A stretch of 64,000 bases of DNA from Sulfurovum sp. TSL1 (GTDB lineage: Bacteria > Campylobacterota > Campylobacteria > Campylobacterales > Sulfurovaceae): contig NZ_BPFI01000001.1 in NCBI RefSeq assembly GCF_019972135.1, positions 1,347,106 to 1,411,105 on the forward strand, in the 5' to 3' direction. Under the pieces are notes generated by a model that saw nothing but the letters and a program-made list of their open reading frames with translations, had not been told where the DNA came from and made no database searches. This document shows, one piece after another, positions 26,012 through 33,132 of the stretch (its first letter is position 1; each line of letters opens with the position of its first letter). A program made the translations under genes and the position numbers.

Positions 26012-26658
26012 TTAAGTTCCTTTAACAACTCTTTAACCTCTTGACTACAGAGCATAAGTCCTACTTCATCTGTCGGAACAGAATAAACACCTCCACTCAA
26101 ATAATAATTATATTTAGCATATGCTCTGGCTCTTTGAATTGTATTAAAAAGTATTTTTATTAATCCATTTCCTTCCTTAAATAAAATTTTTTCAATTACA
26201 GCATATTCCTTATTATTGTAAACTCTTTTCTTTAGAAGTTTTACTGATATCTCACAGTCAGTTGCATTATTTAAAAACTTCATTGTATCCTTGGCTTTTT
26301 CAGGTTCCTGAATAATAATCTGTGCTGCTCTAGCTTCTTGCATTGCAATTGCTCTTACGATAGGATGATACGGTATTGCATTCTCTTCACATACTTCTCG
26401 TCCAGCTTTAAAGATACTTCCATCATCTAAAACAACATCATAAGGCTCTTGATGACAAGGCACGTACTCATCATATGTCTCATATATCCAACGCTCCACA
26501 TCATCCCTCACACCATTATTATTTGAATCGATACCAAGAAGTGTAGAGTTATTGATCTTAGGGTCTGGTTCAGGTGGTAGAGTGTGTCCGTTTATGGTTT
26601 CGGAAAAACTTACTATCGGGTATAGTCCTATGAGCAGTATTAAAAATATTTTCTTCAT
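26008..26658 (-). CDS. Secreted calcium-loop-type paralogue 3 (longest)
   Basis: A 216-residue member with the family signal peptide, INGHTLPPEPDP and GIDSNNNGVRDDVERWIYET. It has an insertion of about 35 residues between the loop and the AMQEARAAQIIIQEPEKAKD helix, containing two Cys and an acidic turn (VPCHQEPYDVVLDDG), and lacks the usual CDFNT tail, ending instead in LMLCSQEVKELLKELK. These changes suggest different binding specificity on a shared scaffold. The upstream gene ends 4 bp before its start. Confidence 0.8.
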   Translation of the reverse strand: MKKIFLILLIGLYPIVSFSETINGHTLPPEPDPKINNSTLLGIDSNNNGVRDDVERWIYETYDEYVPCHQEPYDVVLDDGSIFKAGREVCEENAIPYHPIVRAIAMQEARAAQIIIQEPEKAKDTMKFLNNATDCEISVKLLKKRVYNNKEYAVIEKILFKEGNGLIKILFNTIQRARAYAKYNYYLSGGVYSVPTDEVGLMLCSQEVKELLKELK

Positions 26659-26661
26659 ATC

Positions 26662-27195
26662 TTAATCCTCATATTTAGTTGTATTGAAGTCACAAAGTTG
26701 TTTGCGCTCACTGCACCAAGGAATAGTATAGCTATCACCACTAAGTAAAGTATCATATTGCCAGTATTTTTCTAATCTTTTTCCCGTATTAAAATAGATT
26801 TTTTCCCTAAAATATTTATTGTTTATTCTAGTATTTTCATCTATAAACTGAAGCTTTCTTCCATCACTACATCTTCTATAATACAATTCACAATCAAGAG
26901 GAGCATTCACTTCATCATGAATCTCCTTAGCCCTCTCAGGCGTCTCAAGCACTTTTTTGTATCCTCTTGCGGCCTGCATAGCGATATCCATATGGATAGG
27001 ATGCTTATCTTTATATGTCTCATATATCCAACGCTCCACATCATCCCTAACACCATTATTGTTAGAATCAATTCCAAGAAGTGTCGAGTTGTTGATTGTA
27101 GGATCTGGTTCATGTGGAAGAATGTGTCCATTTATGGTTTCGGAAAAACTCAAATGAGGATATACACATATAAGGAATAAAAAGACTTTTTTCAT
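26662..27195 (-). CDS. Secreted calcium-loop-type paralogue 2
   Basis: A 177-residue member: signal peptide (MKKVFLFLICVYPHLSFS), INGHILPHEPDP, loop GIDSNNNGVRDDVERWIYET, AMQAARGYKKVLETPERAKEI, and tail LLSGDSYTIPWC...CDFNTTKYED. Its second half (LDCELYYRRCSDG, INNKYFREKIYFNTGKR) is shared with paralogue 7, not with the adjacent copies, so copies have been shuffled as well as duplicated. 4-bp overlap with paralogue 1. Confidence 0.82.
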   Translation of the reverse strand: MKKVFLFLICVYPHLSFSETINGHILPHEPDPTINNSTLLGIDSNNNGVRDDVERWIYETYKDKHPIHMDIAMQAARGYKKVLETPERAKEIHDEVNAPLDCELYYRRCSDGRKLQFIDENTRINNKYFREKIYFNTGKRLEKYWQYDTLLSGDSYTIPWCSERKQLCDFNTTKYED

Positions 27196-27731
27196 TTACG
27201 TTTCTTTAATAATGTATCTACATCAAATTCACATTGTGCTTTAAGTTTAGATATTTTTGTTGCAGGAAATACTCCTCCACTTAATATTTGTTCATGAAGT
27301 AAATAGCCTCTTATCCTTTCTTTAGTATTTAGTTGAATAGATTTAAATCTTTTTGAGGTTAATATATATTCGTTTTTATTCAATAAAAGTGGATCACCTA
27401 AATATTTTGCGAAAACTCTAAAATAAGACTCACAATCTAAGGCCGCATCCATTATTTTATATGTCTCCCAAGCATTTTCAGGGTGTTCTATCACTGCATT
27501 ATAGGCTCTTGCCACCTGAAAGCCTATCTCTATGGTAATCTTCTCTTTACTGTATGTCTTGATGATGTAGCGTTCCACATCATCTCTCACACCATTATTG
27601 TTAGAATCAATTCCCAAAAGTGTTGAGTTATTGATTTTAGGATCTGGTTCAGGTGGGAGTTCATAACCGTTAATTGTTTCCGAAAATAGGAATGTACTCA
27701 GTATGGAAAGTAAAACTAGAATATATTTCAT
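27192..27731 (-). CDS. Secreted calcium-loop-type paralogue 1 (first in array)
   Basis: A 179-residue member and probably the oldest or most diverged: signal peptide (MKYILVLLSILSTFLFS), INGYELPPEPDP, loop GIDSNNNGVRDDVERYIIKT, helix ITIEIGFQVARAYNAVIEHPENA, and tail QILSGGVFPATKI...CEFDVDTLLKKRK. It heads the operon: upstream lie an AGGGAGAAG ribosome site and a good -10 (TATAAT, 27764-27759 minus). Beyond that lies a deletion remnant of a further copy. Confidence 0.82.
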   Translation of the reverse strand: MKYILVLLSILSTFLFSETINGYELPPEPDPKINNSTLLGIDSNNNGVRDDVERYIIKTYSKEKITIEIGFQVARAYNAVIEHPENAWETYKIMDAALDCESYFRVFAKYLGDPLLLNKNEYILTSKRFKSIQLNTKERIRGYLLHEQILSGGVFPATKISKLKAQCEFDVDTLLKKRK

Positions 27732-27758
27732 TTAACTCTTCTCCCTTTTGATGCTTTA

Positions 27759-27764
27759 ATTATA
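27759..27764 (-). promoter_or_regulatory. -10 element for the paralogue operon
   Basis: TATAAT on the minus strand, 28 bp before the ATG at 27731, predicts transcription from about 27752. No strong -35 was seen. It would drive all seven tandem genes. Confidence 0.5.
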
Positions 27765-27794
27765 GAGAAAAGTTATAAATACTTCCTGTTGCTT

Positions 27795-27826
27795 AACCTT
27801 ATAAAGTTATATAATTTTATAAGGTT
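27795..27826 (-). terminator. Copy of the array terminator
   Basis: AACCTTATAAA (27795-27805) and TTTATAAGGTT (27816-27826) form an 11-bp perfect stem followed on the plus side by T6. The sequence is nearly the same as the terminator at the far end of the array (23823-23857), so it was duplicated with the end of a paralogue. It would end transcription of the lipoprotein gene upstream. Confidence 0.65.
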
Positions 27827-27873
27827 TTTTCCTCCCCACATTTGCTTGTGTCAAATTCAGAAAATAATTTCAT
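27817..27873 (-). pseudogene. Collapsed eighth paralogue: start joined to tail
   Basis: A minus-strand mini-frame of 18 codons, MKLFSEFDTSKCGEEKTL, starts 2 bp after the upstream lipoprotein stop. MKLF matches the paralogues' first codons and SEFDTSK..EE their last (CDFNTSKYEE), and the copied terminator follows. The simplest reading is a full paralogue reduced by one internal deletion; loss of its stop lets it read into the terminator. Confidence 0.65.
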
Positions 27874-27875
27874 TT

Positions 27876-29015
27876 CTACAGTTTTTGAAATTCAAGTATA
27901 TATACCCCATGTCTTTTATATGGAATAGTAAATCCTTTTGTACCTTTATATTCATATTCCTCATAAGAAACTTCATCCCAAAAGTCCCTTCCAATAAAAA
28001 TTGGTTCTGAATATTTTTGAAACTCTAAACCTAAATTTCTCCTTTCCTCGTAACTATCTATGTAGTCAGGAAATTTCACGTCCAACTCCAAAGGCATATT
28101 ATCAATCATAAATACTGTTCTTTCTACTGAATCTTCAGGAACCTTATTCTTTATCTTTCTCTTCCATACATCTGCATACTCTACAGATCGAAGCTGCATA
28201 TTAGAGATATCCTCACCATTGTGCCCTTTTAACTTCATACCATAAAGATTAGAGTTTTTATCTATGACTATGAGTTCATTATTTACTATCTTAGTGGGTA
28301 TAATGGTAGTTTTTGGTACTTTAATGAGAAAGTTTACTTCTCCTTTATTTCCTTTAAAATCAGTTGCTTTCATTGTTATAGTATGAATTTTCTCTTCCAT
28401 ATCCATAGGTACATCCCATAGTATGTCTACTCCATCTATAATCCCAATCAGATCCTCACCTAAATCTGAACGCCTCACGATCATCATTCCATTAGGAGGA
28501 TCAATAAGTTCATATTTTAAATCTATCTTTTTTGATAATACTCTAAAATATATAGATACACCTCGGATTGCTCCTCGTCTTTGTTGTAAAGGAGGTTCTA
28601 TAAGCTTAATTTTGTTATTTTGATGTATTACTATATCATCAGGATTGTAGCCATTATAATTTTGTACTTTTATTTTAATTTCATTAGAAATGACATTATT
28701 CAAAGAAGCGCTTACAGTAAAGTTACCCTCTAATGCCATAAAATGATCATAATAAAATCTAATTCTTTTACTTGTCTTATTCCAAGTCACTAAATCTGTT
28801 ACTTCTTCACTATTGCCATCACTATACGTAGCCATTACCTTTATAGGTGCTTTTATATGGTGTTCATCTTTGTTTTTCACAAACCTTGTTTGTTCTGTAC
28901 TAAGTAACAAGCTTTCAAGTTTTGGTTTTTCTATTTTTGGTATTTCCTCATTTGCATAGCATCCATTAAAGACCAATAGTAAAACAAACATTGCATTTTG
29001 TATAAAATTAAACAC
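27876..29015 (-). CDS. Lipoprotein with bacterial Ig-like (Big2) domain
   Basis: A 379-residue lipoprotein: lipobox LVFNGC (acylated Cys18), then a Big2-type immunoglobulin-like domain (about 30-118; IKVMATYSDGNSEEVTDLVTW, LEGNFTVSASLNN), a second beta-rich domain (about 135-235; VSIYFRVLSKKIDLKYELIDPPNG) and a C-terminal part (about 240-379) of unknown fold. Ig-like domains of this sort are found in surface and adhesion proteins. It is upstream of, and in the same direction as, the seven secreted paralogues, with the collapsed copy and a terminator between, so it may be regulated separately although it belongs to the same 5.7-kb block. Confidence 0.72.
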   Translation of the reverse strand: MFNFIQNAMFVLLLVFNGCYANEEIPKIEKPKLESLLLSTEQTRFVKNKDEHHIKAPIKVMATYSDGNSEEVTDLVTWNKTSKRIRFYYDHFMALEGNFTVSASLNNVISNEIKIKVQNYNGYNPDDIVIHQNNKIKLIEPPLQQRRGAIRGVSIYFRVLSKKIDLKYELIDPPNGMMIVRRSDLGEDLIGIIDGVDILWDVPMDMEEKIHTITMKATDFKGNKGEVNFLIKVPKTTIIPTKIVNNELIVIDKNSNLYGMKLKGHNGEDISNMQLRSVEYADVWKRKIKNKVPEDSVERTVFMIDNMPLELDVKFPDYIDSYEERRNLGLEFQKYSEPIFIGRDFWDEVSYEEYEYKGTKGFTIPYKRHGVYILEFQKL

Positions 29016-29296
29016 AAGATACCCCCCCTTGAAGTATTAGTGTATTTATTTTAACTTCTTTATATTTGTTTTTGTTGATGTTTTAGTTTTTTACATATCA
29101 CATAAAAATACAAAAACTACTTCTCCCCATACGACCTAATTACACCAAATAGTATAAAAATTAGAGACAAAAATCGAGACAAATTTGGGACAAAAAATTA
29201 GACTCGCGGCTCAAATAATGGAAAATATAACAATGTGAATTATTTTTATTGATCTTCAGAATGCTAAGTAAATAAGGGGATTGTTAATAATTTGGA

Positions 29297-29316
29297 TGGT
29301 GTCAAGAGAGGGACTT
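29297..29316 (-). repeat. tRNA 3'-end direct repeat (inner attachment remnant)
   Basis: TGGTGTCAAGAGAGGGACTT is identical for 20 bp to 45082-45101, the 3' end of the intact tRNA including encoded CCA. To the left, aagtaaataaggggattgtt (29266-29285) resembles cagtaaatcaggggtttgtt left of the 23.6-kb remnant. This is the expected distal att copy for the integrase next to the tRNA, giving an inner element of about 15.8 kb. Confidence 0.78.
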
Positions 29317-29946
29317 AACAGTTTCCCGACACTCATCGAAAACACTCCCATTTATCGTATCTCTGGGAATATAATCGTTTCAAAGTTCAGAACTTAGTTC
29401 TGATAAAGTTCTGAAAATAATAACCAAATTTTTCTAAAAATAAGATTATTTTTCATTTCTAATATATACTTTTACCATAAAGCTTTTTTCGTTTGGTTTT
29501 TATAAGAGGAAGTGAGAGTTTTTGAATAGTATCAGCCCATATTACACTGATACCTCTTCACATCTGTTCTGTGATGCGATACAGAAAACCATCTCTATTG
29601 TTAAACTGCTCTCACACTAATTCCAAAAAAATCAGATGCCAATCCAATATATGGATGGCGGTTCCTATCCTTCCTAAGTCATACACATAAATGACAACAG
29701 CAGAAAAAGACTAACTTTGATATGGAGGGGCGGACATCTGTTCGGTAGTAATATCGAAACGAGTGGAAAAGATGGAGTGAGTGCGGTAAGTGGTTCAATT
29801 CTCCAACATAAGTCCCGCTCTTGTGGCATATGGGTGCTATACAATTTCTTGATACAGAGTTTGGAAACAAATCAATCGGTGAAACGGGGAGCCCTATCGA
29901 TTGGAAGTATGTATCTTTTCACTTTTCTTTTCGGAGTGAGGAATGC

Positions 29947-30075
29947 GAAAACCCCATTTTTAGGGCTTTATGGTTTTAGATACTCCTACACAGGGGTTTC
30001 TTATGCCTTTTATCAGGATGGGGATAAAGGGGTTTGCCCCTTTATCGCCAAGAAGTTCAAGCACAAAGGCATAAG
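29947..30075. other. Nested stem-loop element (candidate structured RNA)
   Basis: Inner stem GATAAAGGGG (30023-30032)/CCCCTTTATC (30037-30046), loop TTTG, lies inside an outer stem CTTATGCCTTT (30000-30010)/AAAGGCATAAG (30065-30075). To the left AAAACC/GGTTTT (29948-29953/29972-29977) forms another hairpin, and GAAAACCCC (29947-29955) could pair with GGGGTTTC (29993-30000). Perfect stems of 10 and 11 bp nested in 76 bp are unlikely by chance. Confidence 0.55.
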
Positions 30076-30179
30076 ATACAAAAAGATGGTTATTCATTTG
30101 GAGAATATTTATATACCTTTATAAAGAATACTTGTTTTATATATATAAAATAATTTTGTCGAAAATCGCCTTTGAAGCC

Positions 30180-31199
30180 CTAATTTTCGGTCTGATATTG
30201 ATTTGATGTGATTTGAACTTCATCTACACTGTAAGTCTTCGTTTCAATTGGTTCAAGGTCATCATCTTTAAAAATCGCATAGTTATCACCATCACCCACT
30301 GAACTTTTATATATAACACCATCAAAACCACAATGCTTAATGAATTCACATAAATATTGGCTTGATAAATATTCCAAGTGTGCTTCTCGTGGTAAGATAG
30401 GCTTCGATAGTTCCTCTCCTAAATGACATAGGTAATCTAAATCTTTGAACATTTGATTTAATCCATCATCATCAAAAGTAAATGGTGATATGGTTTCTCT
30501 TGGATCTCGTAAATCAGCAAGATTAAGATTACCCTTTACTTCAAATTTAGCTACTGTAATTTTATCACCTTTATGAGGTCTTATTTCTGCAATTGCTGTT
30601 TTTGTATTTGATGCAGTATATAAGTATGGAATTCCAATCGGATTAGCTCTTCCAGCTGACGAATATCTTTCGGGAGGTTTTCCCATTTCTTTAAGAGGAA
30701 TTTCTTCTATATCTTCATTAACTCTTGAACGATATAGATACTTTGGAATGTATTCATTGGAAATAATAAGATTAGTCAAGAGACCTTCTAAATGTTCCTT
30801 ATTGGGAGCTTTTAAAGGAAAATATCGATTGTAATGTTTAAGTTCTTTTTTAAATTCTTGCCAATTAGAAATCTTTGTAGTATCACCATTTTCTCTTGCT
30901 TGAAAATTTTTGTAGATTTTTATTTCTAAAATACTCTCTACAAGCAATAATGCTATCGCATCATCCATATGTGTAAAAAGCTTCCAATCATTATTAATTA
31001 CCTCAATAATTGTGTTCCCACTTTCTACCTCTTCATACAAATCAAATATTGGCTGAAAGTAATCATTTAGTAATGAGGCATCAATTAAACTAACATTTTG
31101 GGATTTACAAAATTCACACGTTCCAATAGTCTCAGATTGTTGAATAATAACATCACTCATAAATTTATCATTAAAGCAATGAGTGCAACAATTGTTCAT
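30180..31199 (-). CDS. RES-domain protein with N-terminal zinc-ribbon-like motif
   Basis: A 339-residue protein. The N terminus has paired cysteines (CCTHC ... CEFC), then a helical region (about 45-145) like the HEPN/RES N-terminal domain, then a RES domain (about 155-325; LYRSRV, GRANPIGIPYLYTASNTKTAIAEIRPH, YLSSQYLCEFIKHCGFDGVIYKSS). RES-domain toxins degrade NAD+. The R, E and S residues that name the family are present in this order. It overlaps the sce7725-type gene by 1 bp, so it belongs to a three-gene unit. I infer a toxin or effector of a defence system rather than a classical toxin-antitoxin pair, as no small antitoxin adjoins it. Confidence 0.78.
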   Translation of the reverse strand: MNNCCTHCFNDKFMSDVIIQQSETIGTCEFCKSQNVSLIDASLLNDYFQPIFDLYEEVESGNTIIEVINNDWKLFTHMDDAIALLLVESILEIKIYKNFQARENGDTTKISNWQEFKKELKHYNRYFPLKAPNKEHLEGLLTNLIISNEYIPKYLYRSRVNEDIEEIPLKEMGKPPERYSSAGRANPIGIPYLYTASNTKTAIAEIRPHKGDKITVAKFEVKGNLNLADLRDPRETISPFTFDDDGLNQMFKDLDYLCHLGEELSKPILPREAHLEYLSSQYLCEFIKHCGFDGVIYKSSVGDGDNYAIFKDDDLEPIETKTYSVDEVQITSNQYQTEN

Positions 31200-32134
31200 T
31201 ATTGCCTACTTAAAAAATCTGCAAGAACTTCAATATGATGCTGCATCGACAACTTCTTCACATATCCAAGTCCTGGAAAGTGCCCTTCATTATAGAATTT
31301 TTTATATATGGCATAAGCATTACTTTTATAAATTTGGTCATCATTATCTACTCGTTCTACCATTTTATATAATGCTTCCGCAAACTTACCTGCCGGGTCG
31401 CTTGGTGTTTCATTTGTATCTGATTTAAAATGACATATATTCATTTTTTCATCTTCATTTATATAAGTCAAATGAATTGCCACAGCATATGCTGGGCCTC
31501 CACTTTCAGAGTATTCATTACCAACTATAAGAAAATCACCGAAACCTTGAAGGTCCATCTCTGTATATGTTAAATGTAGTTCAGAAAACTTCTCATCATC
31601 AGGATAATCTTTATTTCTATTTCGCTTAAAGCCATCTTTTAATAATACTCTCTCAACACCTTCTTTTTTAAAAGCTCTTCGATATAAAATTTCTTCATCA
31701 ATAAATATATGCTTTTTTACATTATCAAACTGATTTACAAGTGCTGCTAATTCTTTTTCTTTTGGATAACCATTATGGATAAAAGCAATAGTTTTATCCA
31801 TAAATTTATTTAAAAAACTTTCAATATATATCAAACTACTATTAGCATTTACAATACACCCAATACAGTAGTTGTCATAGTCAGATAGTATATCATTAAT
31901 AATATTTTCTTCAATTGGAAGTGGATTATTTTTAAAATCACCCTCACTTGGATTAATAACTAAAACAAATGAAGCCGAATGCTCTTTTAATTTATTAATC
32001 GCCTTGCTTAAAGAAGTCAAATTCTCCTTTACTGGCTCAATAATTGGAACCATAGAAGCATCTTTGATTAACTTCGCATTCTCCCTAAGCAGAATTAGCT
32101 CGTATTGTTTTCCCCTCAGATACGGATGATACAT
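31199..32134 (-). CDS. sce7725-family protein
   Basis: A 311-residue cytoplasmic protein beginning MYHPYLRGKQYELILLRENA, the typical opening of the sce7725 family (also called beta protein), whose function is not established. The chain alternates strands and helices like a TIM-barrel-type fold (PIIEPVKEN, VLVINPSEGD, GCIVNANS, IAFIHNGYPK, HIFIDE). It ends at a 1-bp overlap with the RES gene and begins 11 bp after the sce7726-type gene. sce7725 and sce7726 genes are known to travel together, and this pair keeps that order. Confidence 0.8.
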   Translation of the reverse strand: MYHPYLRGKQYELILLRENAKLIKDASMVPIIEPVKENLTSLSKAINKLKEHSASFVLVINPSEGDFKNNPLPIEENIINDILSDYDNYCIGCIVNANSSLIYIESFLNKFMDKTIAFIHNGYPKEKELAALVNQFDNVKKHIFIDEEILYRRAFKKEGVERVLLKDGFKRNRNKDYPDDEKFSELHLTYTEMDLQGFGDFLIVGNEYSESGGPAYAVAIHLTYINEDEKMNICHFKSDTNETPSDPAGKFAEALYKMVERVDNDDQIYKSNAYAIYKKFYNEGHFPGLGYVKKLSMQHHIEVLADFLSRQ

Positions 32135-32145
32135 TGACTTTTCCC

Positions 32146-33015
32146 TTATATAAACAGCTTTTTAACTTTTGTATTTAAAGCCTTTAAGAATTCTTGCTGT
32201 TGCTGAATGTTTAAATCTTCCTCTATTATAGCTATTTTTAAACTATCAGGAAACTTTTTGATGTTTTCTACCAATTTTGTATGATTTTTTCGGGCTTTCA
32301 ATGCTTTTAAGACTTCTTGATGAGCCTGTTCTACTGGCAAAGTAATGAATAATTCCTTTGAAGCAGAAAATATTTTTGTGTTTGGAACATCTGGTATATA
32401 TCCGAAATTATTTTGAATAACTTTTAAATACTCATCTTTTCTAAGCATATTAAACAATGCTTCTTTATCAAGTTTATTCAATCTTGATTTGGCTTTACGA
32501 ATTGTTTTCAAAGTATATCTATCTGTTAATACAATAATACCTATGTCATCATCTACCAATGTCTTGATAGTATCTACTTTTGTTTCTACTGATACGATAT
32601 TCACATATTCAAAAACTTTCTTATAGTTTTCAATTTGCTTTGGAAGTCTTTCAAAAGTATCCAAGTCAGTCTTTATCTCATAGATATGAGAAGTCCCGTT
32701 AAATATAACTATATCTGCTTTTGAAGTTTCAACCCTCAATTCTGTAAATAAAGAAGAAGACTTTATTGAATGCCTTCCAATAAGAATTTTTTTGGCAATA
32801 GCATTTTTAAAAACATACTCATTACGATAGTTTTTTAATAGTTGTTTATATGATTTTTCAAATAACTCTCCAAGAGTAGTATTTTGAGAAATTAAATCAC
32901 CTAAACCTAACTCTTTAACAACATTAGACAATCTATCTGTATTCTGATTTATGTTGATAAAACTATTGAGTATCTTTGGAGTAAAAAGATAAGAAAGGGA
33001 TGTATTATATTCCAT
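32146..33015 (-). CDS. sce7726-family protein, PD-(D/E)XK nuclease-like
   Basis: A 289-residue protein. I use ATG 33015 (MEYNTSLSYLF), preceded by AGGAGG at 7 bp; the longer frame to 33108 has no ribosome site. Residues around 115-150 contain KADIVIFNGTSHIYEIKTD, with Asp and E-x-K spaced as in PD-(D/E)XK nucleases, followed by a helix with Q-x-x-x-Y (QIENYKKVF). The family is usually found with sce7725, as here. Together with the RES gene it suggests nuclease plus NAD-degrading effector, but activity is inferred from motif only. Confidence 0.78.
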   Translation of the reverse strand: MEYNTSLSYLFTPKILNSFININQNTDRLSNVVKELGLGDLISQNTTLGELFEKSYKQLLKNYRNEYVFKNAIAKKILIGRHSIKSSSLFTELRVETSKADIVIFNGTSHIYEIKTDLDTFERLPKQIENYKKVFEYVNIVSVETKVDTIKTLVDDDIGIIVLTDRYTLKTIRKAKSRLNKLDKEALFNMLRKDEYLKVIQNNFGYIPDVPNTKIFSASKELFITLPVEQAHQEVLKALKARKNHTKLVENIKKFPDSLKIAIIEEDLNIQQQQEFLKALNTKVKKLFI

Positions 33016-33132
33016 TTTACATACCTCCTGTCTCTTTTTTTTGAGTATTTTAACATTATTTTTCAAAATAGCATAAACCAAAACTTTACTTAAAATAAAA
33101 TTTAACAAGGCTGTTAATAACCTCTACAAAAG

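Larger units (their letters stand above)
29016..30179. other. Non-coding, structure-rich 1.1 kb
   Basis: No convincing gene. It contains the tRNA-derived remnant at 29297-29316 and a dense set of stem-loops at 29947-30075. A 135-codon plus-strand frame at 29717-30124 lies over the stem-loops and its residue pattern (many isolated Trp, Cys, Phe; no domain) is not protein-like. Otherwise AT-rich sequence. Confidence 0.55.

Noticed and set aside
23856-27731. Regularly spaced DNA repeats about 530 bp apart that look like a repeat array or CRISPR
   Set aside because: The repeated words are the conserved codons of seven tandem protein genes, with coding sequence between them; no short direct repeats with spacers and no cas genes.
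29717-30124. 135-codon plus-strand open frame
   Set aside because: Lies over nested stem-loops, has no ribosome site or protein-like pattern, and its composition is odd for coding sequence.
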